A stretch of DNA of 64,000 nt from Harmonia axyridis (GCF_914767665.1 NC_059502.1:40101812-40165811); one strand, 5' to 3'; positions 13,433-26,102 are shown, numbered from the stretch's first letter. Program-made: numbers and translations. The notes: generated by a model from the letters alone, not told the origin.

Positions 13433-15181
13433 CGTACAAGTAAATTTACTTGTTTGTTATCGAACAGATAAACTGAAAATATTATGAAACTTCCCAACAA
13501 TTATGTAATCTTTTTTTTTGTTTTCACATATCAACTACATGTAAAATAAATTTTGAATTCTTGTAAGGGATACTTTTTTTCAAAAGTACTCAATAAACTG
13601 AAGCTTTTGATAAACTTATCGAAAGATTAACAGTGACTTGAAATCATGTATTATTGCCAAATCCACTTTTTTACTATAAATCCAGTATTCAAATCAAAAT
13701 AGAAAAATATTTCTCTTGTGCCATACAGTAGGTAAACAAGATTCAAAGCAATTTTAAATAAAGATTTTTCATTACTGAAACAAAAAAATGCATATCAAAA
13801 AACAGGAATTGAAGTACAAACTACCATAATAATAAATTGTCTTTATTTTCATTTAATTTATAAATAACCAGGTTTAACATTTCTTACTCTTATACTTCTT
13901 ATGTAGATTCATTTAGCCTCAGATGGATTGTGCGAAATAAAAAACATTCAATATTTAGCCAATAATTATTAAATTAGGCCTGCCATTATTCGAATTAATT
14001 CTCAATGATTCCTGATCTCAGATGTGTTCATTACATTATTATAATATCTATAAACCAAGGACAGTAACTACAAACTATGTAGGTATATGCCTTAAAATAT
14101 CAATAGCTATTGATTCTGAAACATATGGATTGGATCAGTACATGTACTAGATAATTGGATAGGATCTGCGTTAATGGTGAAATCAGTGACTTAAATTATT
14201 TTTCAGTACATCGATGAGTATGAAGTTTGAATAAATATTCATTACAGAACTAGTGCTTCACTTATTCAAGTAGTTGAATTTATCAACAGAATCATTGTAT
14301 TGTAGATTTTTGGTTATTTCAATTAATCAATTTACTTTTCCATTCATTATATGGAAAAATTATCCTCATGAAATCATGAACACCTCACAGCAAACTGTTT
14401 CCGGTTGGATTTAATTTGAAGGGCTTCAAGATTCTCTTTAAATACAGGTCATCTGAAACTTCTCTGTATCTAGTGGGCAATCATCTTCACGAAATAAATC
14501 ACGAAGGAAAATCGTCGTCCAATTAAATTCATTATGGTGTTTTTCTGAATGATTCGATGAATTATTAGGAGATCTGAAAAAATACAATAATTATTCAATA
14601 TATCATTTATATTATATAACTTACTTACGCCGAACTATGTTGTTTCTTATTGAAACACAAAATATTTTCGAATCAAATATCGAATTCCATTTGTTTGCCA
14701 AACATAACCACAATTCTTCGACATTTCTCAAATTTTCAGTTTGGCCATGCGCATAGAGTAATAAACTCTGAGGCCATGCGCAATAGTTCAAATCGTTCAT
14801 AACATACGGTAATCTAGCATATTATGACTTATTTTATTATACAAAATTCGATTTAACATTTTGGATGATACTAATTATTACATTTAATGAAATTCATAAT
14901 AAAATAAATTTATTAATTCATAAATTTGATGGTTTGTTCAAAAAATTATTCGAGATTCTTCTATGTTGACCGGTCATGCGCATAGAATGATCCGAAAACA
15001 ATTGAAATTCGAATTTATGGTATCATGATTTCTGTTGCTTTGTTTAATGTAAATGATAAGTATTAAGTGTATTTAGTTTGTTAAGTGTTACCTAAGTGCG
15101 TTTAACTTGTTAAGTGTTAAGTGTGTTTAGTTTGTTTAGTGTAAAGTGTTTGTTTGTGAAGTTCCTTAAGTGTGTTAAGTG

Positions 15182-15566
15182 GTAGATATGTTGGAATGCT
15201 ATTTCACAAATGGAAAAATAGCGAGAAGAGCTAAATAAGCTTATGGAAGGCTGTTTCCAAATAGGAGACAGCCAAATGAGAGAACTTTCGTAAGGATTGT
15301 TCAAAGATTGCGTGATCATGGAACCCTCGCTATCAACATGGTGGATAATGGCCGAATGCTATCATGAGACAATGGATGATGTTCTAGATGACGTGCAACA
15401 GCACCCCAAAACAAGTACGAGACGTCTCGCATTGCGATATAACATATCGCAATCTACGGTGGATCGCAGCTTGAGAGATCAAGGATTGTACCCATACCAT
15501 ATTCAAAAGGTACAAGCTTTATTGCCGACGGATTTACCAAAAAGAATTGAATTTTATCAATGGGTG
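15182..15566 (+). pseudogene. Mariner-type transposase N-terminal region, broken
   Basis: Reads VDMLECYFTNGKIARRAK, a stop (TAA), AYGRLFPNRRQPNERTF, VRIVQRLRDHGTL, two more stops, and after a frame change VLDDVQQHPKTSTRRLALRY, NISQSTVDRSLRDQGLYPYH, IQKVQALLPTDLPKRIEFYQ. The first part fits the DUF4817 helix-turn-helix domain, the second the paired-like DNA-binding region that follows it in insect mariner-type transposases. The sequence stops before any DDE catalytic residues. The start codon present in the other copy is lost by a ~28-bp deletion. It is dead, but marks the family. Confidence 0.8.
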
Positions 15567-16195
15567 AGATTATTCAAATCACTTTATTTTCAAACTAAGT
15601 CGGCTGGTTCCCTGACTTGTCAATGCAAATTCAGTGTTTCAATCCATGATTTTTGACCTGACAACGTAGCAAATATTCATTTCTGTGAGTCATTTCTATC
15701 AGAGTTGCAATTAGCCAAAGTACCCAATTTTTTGAATTTCACAGATTTTTTTTTTTTTTTAAACACATATTACTCGAAAACGGCTCAATATACGAGAAAA
15801 TGTGAAGAATACTTTTATTTTTCAAATTAGCTAAATATCCTTCAATGAACGTCCTAGTTACTTTTAAGAATTCGGTTCTTTGAATTTCTGGTATTTTTAT
15901 GGGATGAAGTGTTCATAATGAAGAAACGGGAAGATGTGGATAAAATTTTGTGTACGGAGAAGATTCATCACATACATGAAAAACTATATCCCGAAATTCA
16001 TTTTTTTCTATACAACCATTTCCGAGATATAACGGAAAATGACATTTTTTTATCGATTTTCAACAGCCTGTATCTTTTTAACCGGGCCGAATCGGAAAAA
16101 ATGGTAAATGAAAAAAGGGTTTCTATTGACCTCAGGAATCTTCGGTTGAAATATATGTACAAGTCAAAGACTCACCCTGTATATATATATATATA

Positions 16196-17583
16196 TCGGG
16201 TGTCCCAAGGTGAGTGGCCTATTAGATTATTATGGAAACTATTGATGGTAAAGATTTCAAATTTTATGGATAGATATTTGGCCATGTAGGGTACATTTTT
16301 AAAATAATTTCACATTTCCAGTGTTGCCGGATGTACGACAATTTGGCAACAAATTTGTTATTTTGAACAGGACATCCGGTATTTCTATTTTTTTATGATA
16401 CTCCATAAAATATTGAATCTATTCACTCTTACTTGTCCATCCCTATCTTCAACGGTTTTTGAGTTATTAATTATTTTTCGAAATTTATGATCAAATTGGC
16501 GTATTACGAAAATGACTCTAGTTCGTTCAATATTTGAGATTTAAGTCAGAAATTTTGCAAGTCGTTAGATATTGATCTGATCTGTGTCACTGCTCTTGAA
16601 TTATGGTTGTCAATAATACAGGACGGACCAAAAAAAATCATCATTTGCCAAGTTACAAAATTGTAAAAAAGTCTATTTTTTCAAATTAGACACCTAGTAT
16701 ATTTTTCAATTTTTGGAATCAGTACAACACACTCTACAATTTTTCTACTCACGTCCCTATACCTATCTCAACTGGATTCCGATTTATATGCGTTATATGT
16801 GTATATCTTTCTTGAGCCATTATTTATAGAAAAACCTCGGAACAAAACACCTGTTAGGCAATTATTGTTTATTTTGACATTTATGGATTGAACTGATTCA
16901 TTGATATATCGATCTATGAATGACAAAGAGAAAATAACAATACAAAAGAAATTAACACTTATTGAATCAATGTGAAATCTAATAAACGCATATAACTCGG
17001 AATCCAGTTGAGATAGGTATAGGAACGTGAATAGAAAAATTGTAGAGTGTGTTGTACTGATTCCAAAAATTGAAAAATATACTAGGTGTCTAATTTGAAG
17101 TAATAGACTTTTTCACAATTTTGTAACTTGGCAAATGATGAATTTTTTTGTCCGTCCTGTATTATTGACAACCATAATTCAAGAGCAGTGACACAGATCA
17201 GATCAATATCTAACGACTTGCAAAATTTCTGACTTAAATCTCAAATATTGAACGAACTAGAGTCATTTTCGTAATACGCCAATTTGATCAAAAATTTCGA
17301 AAAATAATTAATAACTCAAAAACCGTTGAAGATAGGGATGGAAAAGTAAGAGTGAATAGATTTAATATTTTATGGAGTATCATAAAAAAAATAGAAATAC
17401 CGGATGTCCTATTCAAAATAACAAAGTTGTTGCCAAATTGTGGTACATCCGGCAACACTGGAATTGTGAAATTATTTTAAAAATGTACCTAACATGGCCA
17501 AATATCTATCCACAAAATTTGAAATTTTTACCATCAATAGTTTCCATAATAATCTAATAGGCCACTCACCTTGGGACACCCGA
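16196..17583. mobile_element. Foldback element with ~600-bp arms
   Basis: Starts TCGGGTGTCCCAAGGTGAGT and ends with its reverse complement. The arms (about 16196-16800 and 16980-17583) stay complementary throughout with scattered differences, leaving a ~180-bp unrelated centre. TA repeats flank both ends, consistent with TA duplication. No coding sequence. Termini of the GGGTGTCCC type are common in TA-inserting insect DNA transposons. Confidence 0.8.
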
Positions 17584-17593
17584 TATATATATA

Positions 17594-18190
17594 CAGGGTG
17601 TTTCCTAAACATGCGGCAAAAATTCAGGGGGTTGTTCCTTGGACTATTCTAAGAATATTTTGTCCTTTGATGATTTTTGAAAAACCTATTTGTTTCGAAG
17701 ATACAGGGCGAACAACATTTTTCATATTTTTAAAATTAATAATAGTTTAAATAAAAATGCGTACCGCACTGTGTTTACTAAGTAGGTACAATTTATTTTT
17801 AAATTAGTTTAACAACATTCCAATTACTAAAAACGGCCAGTTTTTTGACTAAAAATGGCTAATACATCACAAAACGAATTCAAATGAAAACCGTGTTTAA
17901 TCTGTATTCCTTTACCATCTGCACTTATCAATTTTTAGTCAAAAAACTGGCCGTTTTTAGTAATTGGAATGTTGTTCAACAAATTTAAAAATAAATTGTA
18001 CCTACTTAGTGAACACAGTGCGGTACGCATTTTTATTTAAACTATTATTAATTTTAAAAATATGAAAAATGTTGTTCGCCCTGTATCTTCGAAAAAAAGA
18101 GGTTTTTCAAAAATCATCCAAGGACAAAACATGCTTAAAATAGTCCAAGGAACAACCCCCTGAATTTTTGCCGCATGTTTAGGAAACACC

Positions 18191-18193
<3 letters not shown>
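17594..18193. mobile_element. 600-bp palindromic MITE (CAGGGTGTTTCC family)
   Basis: Begins CAGGGTGTTTCCTAAACATG and ends CATGTTTAGGAAACACCCTG. The two halves are near-complete reverse complements (about 260 bp each) around a short centre. TA flanks each end. The element at 34621-35439 has the same termini and inner arms plus a transposase remnant, so this is a derivative of that family. Confidence 0.85.
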
Positions 18194-19078
<885 letters not shown>

Positions 19079-19538
19079 GCTGAGTCTTTGACTTGTACAT
19101 ATATTTCAACCGAAGATTCCTGAGGTCAATAGAAACCCTTTTTTCCTTTACCATTTTTTCCGATTCGGCTCGGTTAAAAAGATACAGGCTGTTGAAAATC
19201 GATAAAAAAATGTCATTTTCCGTTATATCTCGGAAATGGTTGTATAGAAAAAAATGAATTTCGGGATATAGTTTTTCATGTATGTGATGAATCTTTTCCG
19301 TACACAAAATTTTATCCACATCTCCCCGTTTCTTCATTATGAACACTTCATTCCATAAAAATACCAGAAATTCAAAGAACCGAACTCTTAGAAGTAACTA
19401 GGACGTTCATTGAAGGATATTTAGCTAATTTGAAAAATAAAAGTATTCCTGATATTTTCTCGTATATTGAACCGTTTTCGAGTCATATGTGTTTAAAAAA
19501 AAAAAAATCTGTGAATTTCAAAAAATTGGGTACTTTGG

Positions 19539-19739
19539 CTAATTGCAACTCTGATAGAAAAGACCCAGAGAAATGAATCTTTGAACAATCCTTACGAAAG
19601 TTCTCTCATTTGACTGTCTCCTATTTGAAAACAGCCTTCCATAAGCTTCTTTAGCTCTTCCCGCTATTTTCCCATTTGTGAAATAGCATTCCAACATATC
19701 TACCATCTCCTGGTTAGAATACATTCTGCTAATTTCCAC
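19539..19739 (-). pseudogene. DUF4817 domain of mariner-type transposase, truncated
   Basis: A 66-codon frame: MEISRMYSNQEMVDMLECYF, TNGKIAGRAKEAYGRLFSNR, RQSNERTFVRIVQRF, then unrelated ISLGLFYQSCN. The first ~55 residues match the DUF4817 helix-turn-helix pattern, intact with an ATG. The rest of the transposase is deleted exactly where the left copy carries its extra ~375 bp. At most a DNA-binding fragment. Confidence 0.75.
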
Positions 19740-20135
19740 TTAACACACTCAAAGAACTTCATAAACAAACACTTTACACTGAACAAACACCTTACACTAA
19801 ACAAACTAAACAAACTTAACACTTAACAAGTTAAATGCACTTAGGTAGCACCTAACAAACTAAATATACTCAATACTTATCATTCACATTAAACAAAGCA
19901 ACAGAAATCATGATACCATAAATTCGAATTTCAATTGTTTTCGGATCATTCTATGCGCATGACCGATCAACATAGAAGAATCTCGAATCAGTTTTCAAAC
20001 AAACCATCAAATTTATGAATTAATAAATTTATTTTATTATGAATTTCATTAAATGTAATAATTAGTGTCATCCGAAATGTTAAATCGAATTTTGTATAAT
20101 AAAATAAGTCATAATATGCTAGATTACCGTATGTT

Positions 20136-20509
20136 ATGAACGATTTGAACTATTGCGCATGGCCTCAGAGTTTATTACTCTATGCGCATGGTCAAACTGA
20201 AAATTTGAGAAATCTCGAAGAATTGTGGTTATTTTTGGCAAACAAATGGAATAATTCGATATATGATTCGAAAATATTTTATGTTTCAATAAGAAACAAC
20301 ATAGTTCGGCGTAAGTAAGTTACTAAGTTATATAATATAAATAATATATTGAATAATTATTGTATTTTTCCAGATCTCCTAATAATTCATCGAATCATTC
20401 AGAAAAACACCATAATGAATTTAATTGGACGACAATTTTCCTTCGTGAAGATGATTGCCCACTAGATACAGAGAAGTTTCAGATGACCTGTATTCAAAGA
20501 GAATCTTGA
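20136..20509 (+). other. Possible two-exon ORF inside mariner-related element
   Basis: An ATG frame (MNDLNYCAWPQSLLLYAHGQ, then NLEELWLFLANKWNN) runs to a donor-like GTAAGTAAGT at about 20312-20320. A pyrimidine-rich TATTTTTCCAG ends at 20373, after which SPNNSSNHSEKHHNEFNW and FLREDDCPLDTEKFQMTCIQ would follow to a stop near 20509. The left-arm copy (14834-14450, minus) has the same layout with 3-nt and 12-nt in-frame indels and one nonsense change. Substitutions between copies are mainly amino-acid-changing, so selection is not evident. Unrecognised; may be non-coding. Confidence 0.2.
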
Positions 20510-21483
20510 ACCCCTTCAAATTAAATCCAACCGGAAACAGTTTGCTGTGAGGATTTCATAAGGATAATTTTTCCATATAATAAATGGAAAAGTAAATTGA
20601 TTAATTGAAATAACCAAAAATCTACAATACAATGATTCTGTTGATAAATTCAACTACTTGAATAAGTGAAGCACTTGTTCTGTAATGAATACTTATTCAA
20701 ACTTCATACTCATCGATGTACTGAAAAATAATTGCAAAGTCACTGATTTCACCATTAACGCAGATCCTATCCTATTATCTAGTACATGAACTGATCCAAT
20801 CCATATGTTTCAGAATCAATAGCTATTGATATTTTAAGGCATATACATAGTTTGTAGTTACTGTCCGTGGTTTATAGATATTATAATAATATAATGAATA
20901 CATCTGAGATCAGGAATAATTGAGAATTAATTCGAATAATGGCAGGCCTAATTTGATAATTATTGAATGTTTTTTATTTCGCACAATCCATCTGAGGCTG
21001 AATGAATCTACGTAAGAAGTATTAGAGTAAAAAATGTTAAACCTGGTTATTTATAAATTAAATGAAAATAAAGACAATTTATTATTATGGTAGTTTCTAC
21101 TTCAATTTCTGTTTTTTGATATGCATTTTTTTGTTTCAGTAATGAAAAATCTTTATTTCAAATTGCTTTGAATGTTGTATACCTACAAGATACACAGGAG
21201 AAATATTTTTCTATTTTGATTTGAATACTGGACTTATAGTAAAAGAGTGGATTTGGCAATAATACATGATTTCAAGTCACTGTTAATCTTTCGATAAGTT
21301 TATCAAAAGCTTCAGTTTATTGAGTACTTTTGAAAAAAAGGTATACCTTACAAGAATTCAAAATTTATTTTACATGTAGTTGATATGTGAAAACAAAAAA
21401 AAAAAGATTACATAATTGTTGGGAAGTTTCATAATATTTTCAGTTTATCTGTTTGATAACAAACAAGTAAATTTACTTGTACG

Positions 21484-21723
21484 TTGTACTTCCTTTTTTC
21501 TAGCCGAATACCATTTTACCATCTTCAGGAAAATGAAATTTTCGAAGATGTTGATTATAACATTGATAATATCAAGGAAAGACTAATTGCTTCTTTATTA
21601 TCGAAAGTACTCGAGAGCATTTTTTGGAGTTACCTATTGGGTATCAAATTTTCAGACAGAATATTGGCATTAGTGAACACTAAGAAGAAAAGGAGTTCAA
21701 ATATTTTCATAATAATTTACTGA
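21484..21723 (+). other. Right-arm copy of unassigned open frame
   Basis: Counterpart of the frame at 13190-13432, with a splice-acceptor-like CTTCCTTTTTTCTAG ending near 21507. Differs at about six residues. Unrecognised. Confidence 0.2.
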
Positions 21724-22255
21724 GCTTTGGCACAGCCCTATAATATGAAGAGATTTCATTAAAGTTAATATTCTATTTTGAATAATTCTGATCGAAACTC
21801 ATTTTCAAGTGAATTTTCACAAACTAGGCTCCTTATAAAATAACACCAATCAAGATCTGAAATCCCATTAAAAACTGCTGCTACCAAACATTACTATAAT
21901 CTTCTTCCAGTCTTCTGAGCTTTCATCGATACATAACAATACATCCTAAAATTTCATTTTTACGTGATTGAATACTTCTATCCATTTGCTATTCGATAAT
22001 TTCATCCTAGAACATTTGATTGACATACTTTTAAGAGGGCCAAAATTGTTTTAACGTGAAAATAAATAAAAAACTTCAGTGAGTTGAAAGAAGCAGAATA
22101 TTCAATAGTGGATATTCATATTGAATACCACCATTTCATTTTTAATACAAAAATCAAGATCAATAATTAGTCAATAATGGAATATTGAAGATTCATGAAA
22201 CTCATAAGCTTCTAGGATGAAAAATGAAAAAAAATCCAATTCCTTCATTTTCCCC

Positions 22256-22790
22256 CGTCATTTTCCGTTATATCTCGGAAATGGTTGTATAGAAAAAAAT
22301 GAATTTCGGGATATAGTTTTTCATGTATGTGATGAATCTTTTCCGTACACAAAATTTTATCCACATCTCCCCGTTTCTTCATTATGAACACTTCATTCCA
22401 TAAAAATACCAGAAATTCAAAGAACCGAACTCTTAAAAGTAACTAGGACGTTCATTGAAGGATATTTAGCTAATTTGAAAAATAAAAGTATTCCTGATAT
22501 TTTCTCGTATATTGAACCGTTTTCGAGTCATATGTGTTTAAAAAAAAAAAAATCTGTGAAATTCAAAAAATTGGGTACTTTGGCTAATTGCAACTCTGAT
22601 AGAAAAGACCCAGAGAAATGAATCTTTGAACAATCCTTACGAAAGTTCTCTCATTTGACTGTCTCCTATTTGAAAACAGCCTTCCATAAGCTTCTTTAGC
22701 TCTTCCCGCTATTTTCCCATTTGTGAAATAGCATTCCAACATATCTACCATCTCCTGGTTAGAATACATTCTGCTAATTTCCACTTAACA
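22256..22790 (-). repeat. Direct duplicate of 19211-19745
   Basis: The 535-bp stretch repeats 19211-19745 in the same orientation at an offset of 3045 bp, nearly unchanged, including the 66-codon DUF4817 frame (22584-22784). It is followed by a third short copy of TTTGGCTAATTGCAACTCTG (to 22823) and then (TA)n. Confidence 0.85.
22584..22784 (-). pseudogene. DUF4817 fragment, duplicate copy
   Basis: Same 66-residue translation as 19539-19739, carried on the duplicated 535-bp block. Identity to the other copy indicates a recent duplication. Confidence 0.75.
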
Positions 22791-22820
22791 CACTTACTTT
22801 GGCTAATTGCAACTCTGATA

Positions 22821-22823
<3 letters not shown>

Positions 22824-22900
<77 letters not shown>
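22824..22900. repeat. (TA)n microsatellite
   Basis: About 77 bp of TA, followed by TTTTTATATATATTTATATA. Confidence 0.95.
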
Positions 22901-22903
<3 letters not shown>

Positions 22904-22928
22904 TTATATATATTTATATATTTCTTTT

Positions 22929-22976
22929 ACTTGTTTCCGCAAAATCCACAGACTGCTTGTGAAGTAAAAAAAAAAT
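22929..22976. repeat. Diverged half of the hairpin module
   Basis: CGCAAAATCCACAGACTGCT, TGTGAAGTA and an A run: the inner half of one arm plus loop of the module, fused directly to the R4-like LINE 5' fragment at 22977. Confidence 0.65.
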
Positions 22977-23188
22977 CCATTTCGCAAAGGAGTGCCACTC
23001 GCTTCACTCGCATTTGCTAGAGACTGTGCCGGTCTTCCCCCTGGTGCAGTCCCCACACCGGGGGCGGTTTCCGAGGCTTCGTCCTGTATATCGAAAGCAA
23101 TATCTTTCACAACGTAGGGGCTGCTAACCCCTAGCGTTGGTTGACTCGGGTATGCGGGGTCGTCACTCCCCGATATATTTCGCCACCC

Positions 23189-23192
<4 letters not shown>
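22977..23192 (-). mobile_element. 5' end of R4-like LINE, minus copy
   Basis: Reverse complement of 27477-27692 with few differences. Its first bases are GCAGGGTGGCGAAATATATC immediately after (TA)n, the same 5' boundary as the plus copy. It is cut after ~215 bp at CCTTTGCGAAATGG and joined to the hairpin-module half. Confidence 0.7.

Positions 23193-23216
<24 letters not shown>
23193..23216. repeat. (TA)n tract
   Basis: Short TA tract between the R4-like LINE 5' end and the (TAA)n tail of the CR1-like LINE. Confidence 0.9.
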
Positions 23217-23227
<11 letters not shown>

Positions 23228-23321
23228 ATAATAATACTCTTTATTTCATATCATGTCTGTACAGTGTACTATACATAAAAGAAATAGTGTCAAATTGCCA
23301 AAATTCACAAAAATACTAAAA

Positions 23322-26102
23322 TTAACTCAAATAATCATTAAGACAATATGGTTCCAAACAAATCAAATATTCTCTGACATTTTTCTTGAAATTCTTAAAA
23401 TCATCCATCTGTTTTATACTATCAGGTAGTTTATTATACAATTTAATACACATGTAAGATGGGTGCTTTTCTGATAGAGATAACCTATGTATAGGATAAT
23501 GTGAGTTCTGCGATCTTAAAGGGTGAATACTTTTAATTGTGTGAACTGAAAAAATATCTTTGTTCTTGAAAAAGAAAAGCAAACATTCTAATACATAAAT
23601 ACCAAAAATTGTTAACATTTTATTTCTCTTAAATAATCCCCTACATGATTGAATTGAAGTCATTTTAAAAATATACCTCATCACCCTTTTTTGTAACACA
23701 AACAATTTATTGACCTCTGAGCTTGATCCCCAAAATATAATTCCATATCTTAAAAGGCATTCAAAATTTGCAAAATAAACTGTTTTCAAATTATTTAGAC
23801 TCAAATACCTTGATAATGTTCTGATTCCAAATCCTACACGACATAGCTTCCCTGACAGGTAATCTATGTGATATGACCATTTAAGGAAACCATCCAAATA
23901 TACCCCCAAAAATTTAATTGACTCTTCAATCTTGACATTACAACCTTTTAAATCCAACACATTTTCCCTCATTTTCTGCGATCTGCTTGTGCTAAATAGC
24001 ACAGCTGATGTTTTATTTTCATTCATTAATAATTTGTTCTTTGTAAACCACGATTTTAATTCATTATAAATTGAGAGTGTTTTTGCCTTGATATCATCAA
24101 AATCATTTCCACCAATCATCAAATTTGTCTCATCAACAAAAGAAGTTAACAATTTTAGGATGTCTTCAATAACATCACATATATCTATTATGAAAATTAT
24201 GAATAGGATGGGTCCTATAACACTGCCTTGAGGTACCCCATAATTTGATTCAATTATATCTGACTTTACATCTTTGCCATTTTTAACAATAGACACTCTC
24301 TGCGAGCGCTCGGAAAGATATGAAGCTATCCAGTCTTTTGCACTACCTCTAATACCCAGCTTTTCAAGTTTTATTAAAAGAAAAGGTCTGAACAAACAGT
24401 CATAAGCACTCGCCAGATCAACAAATAAACCCAACCCAAGTTTATCCTCCTCCAGAAGTCTTATAACCCTTTCCGTAAACTGATATAATGCAGTCTGAAC
24501 AGATCGACCCTCCAAGTAGCCATGCTGAGAGTCATTAAACAGATTGCACTCCTTCATAAATATCAACAGTCTTTCACACATTACATGCTCAAATATTTTG
24601 GAAAAACTGGACAGTATACTGATAGGTCTGTAACTTTCAAAACAAGTATCATCTCCTTTTTTATAAATGGGTTTTATCAACGCTAATTTCAAATTCTTAG
24701 GAAAAATTACAAACTTAAGAGAATTGTTGACTATATATGAAATGACACCCTTTATCTCATCTGCACAATATTTCATAATATTGACAGGTATACCATCATC
24801 GCCACTACAGTATTTATTCTTTATTTTATTAATTATTTCGACTATTTCATTAGGATTAGTTGGATGTAAATCAATTGACCTGGGGTTGTTTGGTAAATTA
24901 CAAGAAAAGACCTCATCACCCAAATCACTTAGCATAATGGGAATTTTATCAACTAAGAACTTATTATATTTTTCAGCTATACTATCAGGACCTTCATTAA
25001 AAAATTTATTTTTATTTTTACTTTCTGTACCTCTAATATCATTACAAATCGACCACATTGTTTTATTTTTATTGTCCGATGACTGAATTTTCACATTATA
25101 GAAATCGGTCCTAGCTGCTGTGAGGAGTTTATCATAATTTTGTTTTTCAATATTGTATAAAGCTTTACAAGAACTATCATGTGATTTTAAAGTGAGCAAA
25201 ATGTCTAATTTACGCTTACTCTCCCTAACCTCCTTTGTGTCATAATAATTTTTCAAATTCTTTTTACCCAATTTAACCAATTTCAATGGAAAATGCTCCT
25301 CAAATATTAAAAAAAAGGATTTCATAAAAGACTCCCACTGTAAATCAATATGAGATTCTTCAATCGAAAATACTGCTTGCCAGTCCTCCTGTTTCAGACC
25401 ATCACAGAAATTAATTTTATCCTCTTCATTATAAAATCTACGATAGACTAACCTATTGTTATTATTTTCTTTACTCATGACAGTAAAACTTATTTTTTGT
25501 CCGAAATGATCTGAAACAGTAGTACTGAGCACTTCTGAATCAGCATTAAAATTAACAAAAATATTATCTAAGCAAGTACTTGTACAACTTGTAACCCTAG
25601 TAGGAACATTTATTGTGGGAAAAAGTTGGTATAAACACAATAATGTAAGGAAATCCGACCTTTTACTAGTATTCTCCAAAATGTCAATATTGAAATCTCC
25701 AGCCACAATGATGAATTTGTTTTCCTCAATAATCACAGCAAGAACTTTTTCTAGTTGTGATAGAAACACCTCTATGTCACTTGCCGCACTGCATGGTCTG
25801 TACACTGACAGCACAATAAAACTTTCACTGCCCAGTGATAACTCAGCAGATGCGCACTCAAACTGACCAATTATGGAAAACTCTTCTAATTTCTTTCTCC
25901 GCTTGCACTTGACTTCTTCATGGATGTATATTGCTGATCCACCGTGTTTGCCTCTGTCTCTGCACACATATGATATCAAGTTGAAGTTATTCAACTTGTG
26001 CACTAATTCATCTTCACTTTTCCAGTGCTCTGTTACACAAACAACCTTGCAGATAGGTTGAGTCAAGAGAAAATGTTGAAAAGCGTTGATACTATTGCCC
26101 AT
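23322..26102 (-). CDS. LINE ORF2, AP endonuclease and reverse transcriptase
   Basis: 926 codons from the first ATG (26102), but the frame is open to about 26190 with no earlier ATG, and the missing part includes the first endonuclease strand (SIIHQNLQS). Endonuclease motifs: TEHW, YRPCS, AGDFNIDI, DNIF, SDHFG. RT: GDDGIPVNIMKY, SYRPISILSSFSKIFE, HGYLEGRS, motif A FVDLASAYD, motif B YGVPQGSVIGP, motif C SFVDETNLM. Motif C normally is F/YADD; here the second Asp is Glu and Ala is Val, so catalysis is doubtful. The C-terminus is of CR1/Jockey type. A protein of this size is near full length, yet the copy may be inactive. Confidence 0.85.
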   Translation of the reverse strand: MGNSINAFQHFLLTQPICKVVCVTEHWKSEDELVHKLNNFNLISYVCRDRGKHGGSAIYIHEEVKCKRRKKLEEFSIIGQFECASAELSLGSESFIVLSVYRPCSAASDIEVFLSQLEKVLAVIIEENKFIIVAGDFNIDILENTSKRSDFLTLLCLYQLFPTINVPTRVTSCTSTCLDNIFVNFNADSEVLSTTVSDHFGQKISFTVMSKENNNNRLVYRRFYNEEDKINFCDGLKQEDWQAVFSIEESHIDLQWESFMKSFFLIFEEHFPLKLVKLGKKNLKNYYDTKEVRESKRKLDILLTLKSHDSSCKALYNIEKQNYDKLLTAARTDFYNVKIQSSDNKNKTMWSICNDIRGTESKNKNKFFNEGPDSIAEKYNKFLVDKIPIMLSDLGDEVFSCNLPNNPRSIDLHPTNPNEIVEIINKIKNKYCSGDDGIPVNIMKYCADEIKGVISYIVNNSLKFVIFPKNLKLALIKPIYKKGDDTCFESYRPISILSSFSKIFEHVMCERLLIFMKECNLFNDSQHGYLEGRSVQTALYQFTERVIRLLEEDKLGLGLFVDLASAYDCLFRPFLLIKLEKLGIRGSAKDWIASYLSERSQRVSIVKNGKDVKSDIIESNYGVPQGSVIGPILFIIFIIDICDVIEDILKLLTSFVDETNLMIGGNDFDDIKAKTLSIYNELKSWFTKNKLLMNENKTSAVLFSTSRSQKMRENVLDLKGCNVKIEESIKFLGVYLDGFLKWSYHIDYLSGKLCRVGFGIRTLSRYLSLNNLKTVYFANFECLLRYGIIFWGSSSEVNKLFVLQKRVMRYIFKMTSIQSCRGLFKRNKMLTIFGIYVLECLLFFFKNKDIFSVHTIKSIHPLRSQNSHYPIHRLSLSEKHPSYMCIKLYNKLPDSIKQMDDFKNFKKNVREYLICLEPYCLNDYLS

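Larger units (their letters stand above)
11621..16179 (+). mobile_element. Mariner-related element, both ends present (left copy)
   Basis: Begins CAGGGTGAGTCTTTGACTTG after TATA and ends with the inverted terminus CAAGTCAAAGACTCACCCTG before TATA, so the target duplication is TA. Terminal similarity continues inward for ~110 bp. Length ~4.56 kb, long for Tc1/mariner. It carries a ruined DUF4817-type transposase N-terminal region (15182-15566) near its right end and ~3 kb of unassigned sequence. The catalytic domain is absent, so it is non-autonomous. From about 12680 to the right end it is repeated inverted at 19076-22253. Confidence 0.7.
12680..16179. repeat. Left arm of giant inverted repeat
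   Basis: Matches the reverse complement of 19076-22253 over essentially its whole length. Sampled stretches differ by a few percent, plus small indels. This arm has ~375 bp (about 15309-15685) that the other lacks, and lacks ~28 bp around the transposase start that the other has. The centre between the arms is ~2.9 kb. Confidence 0.85.
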
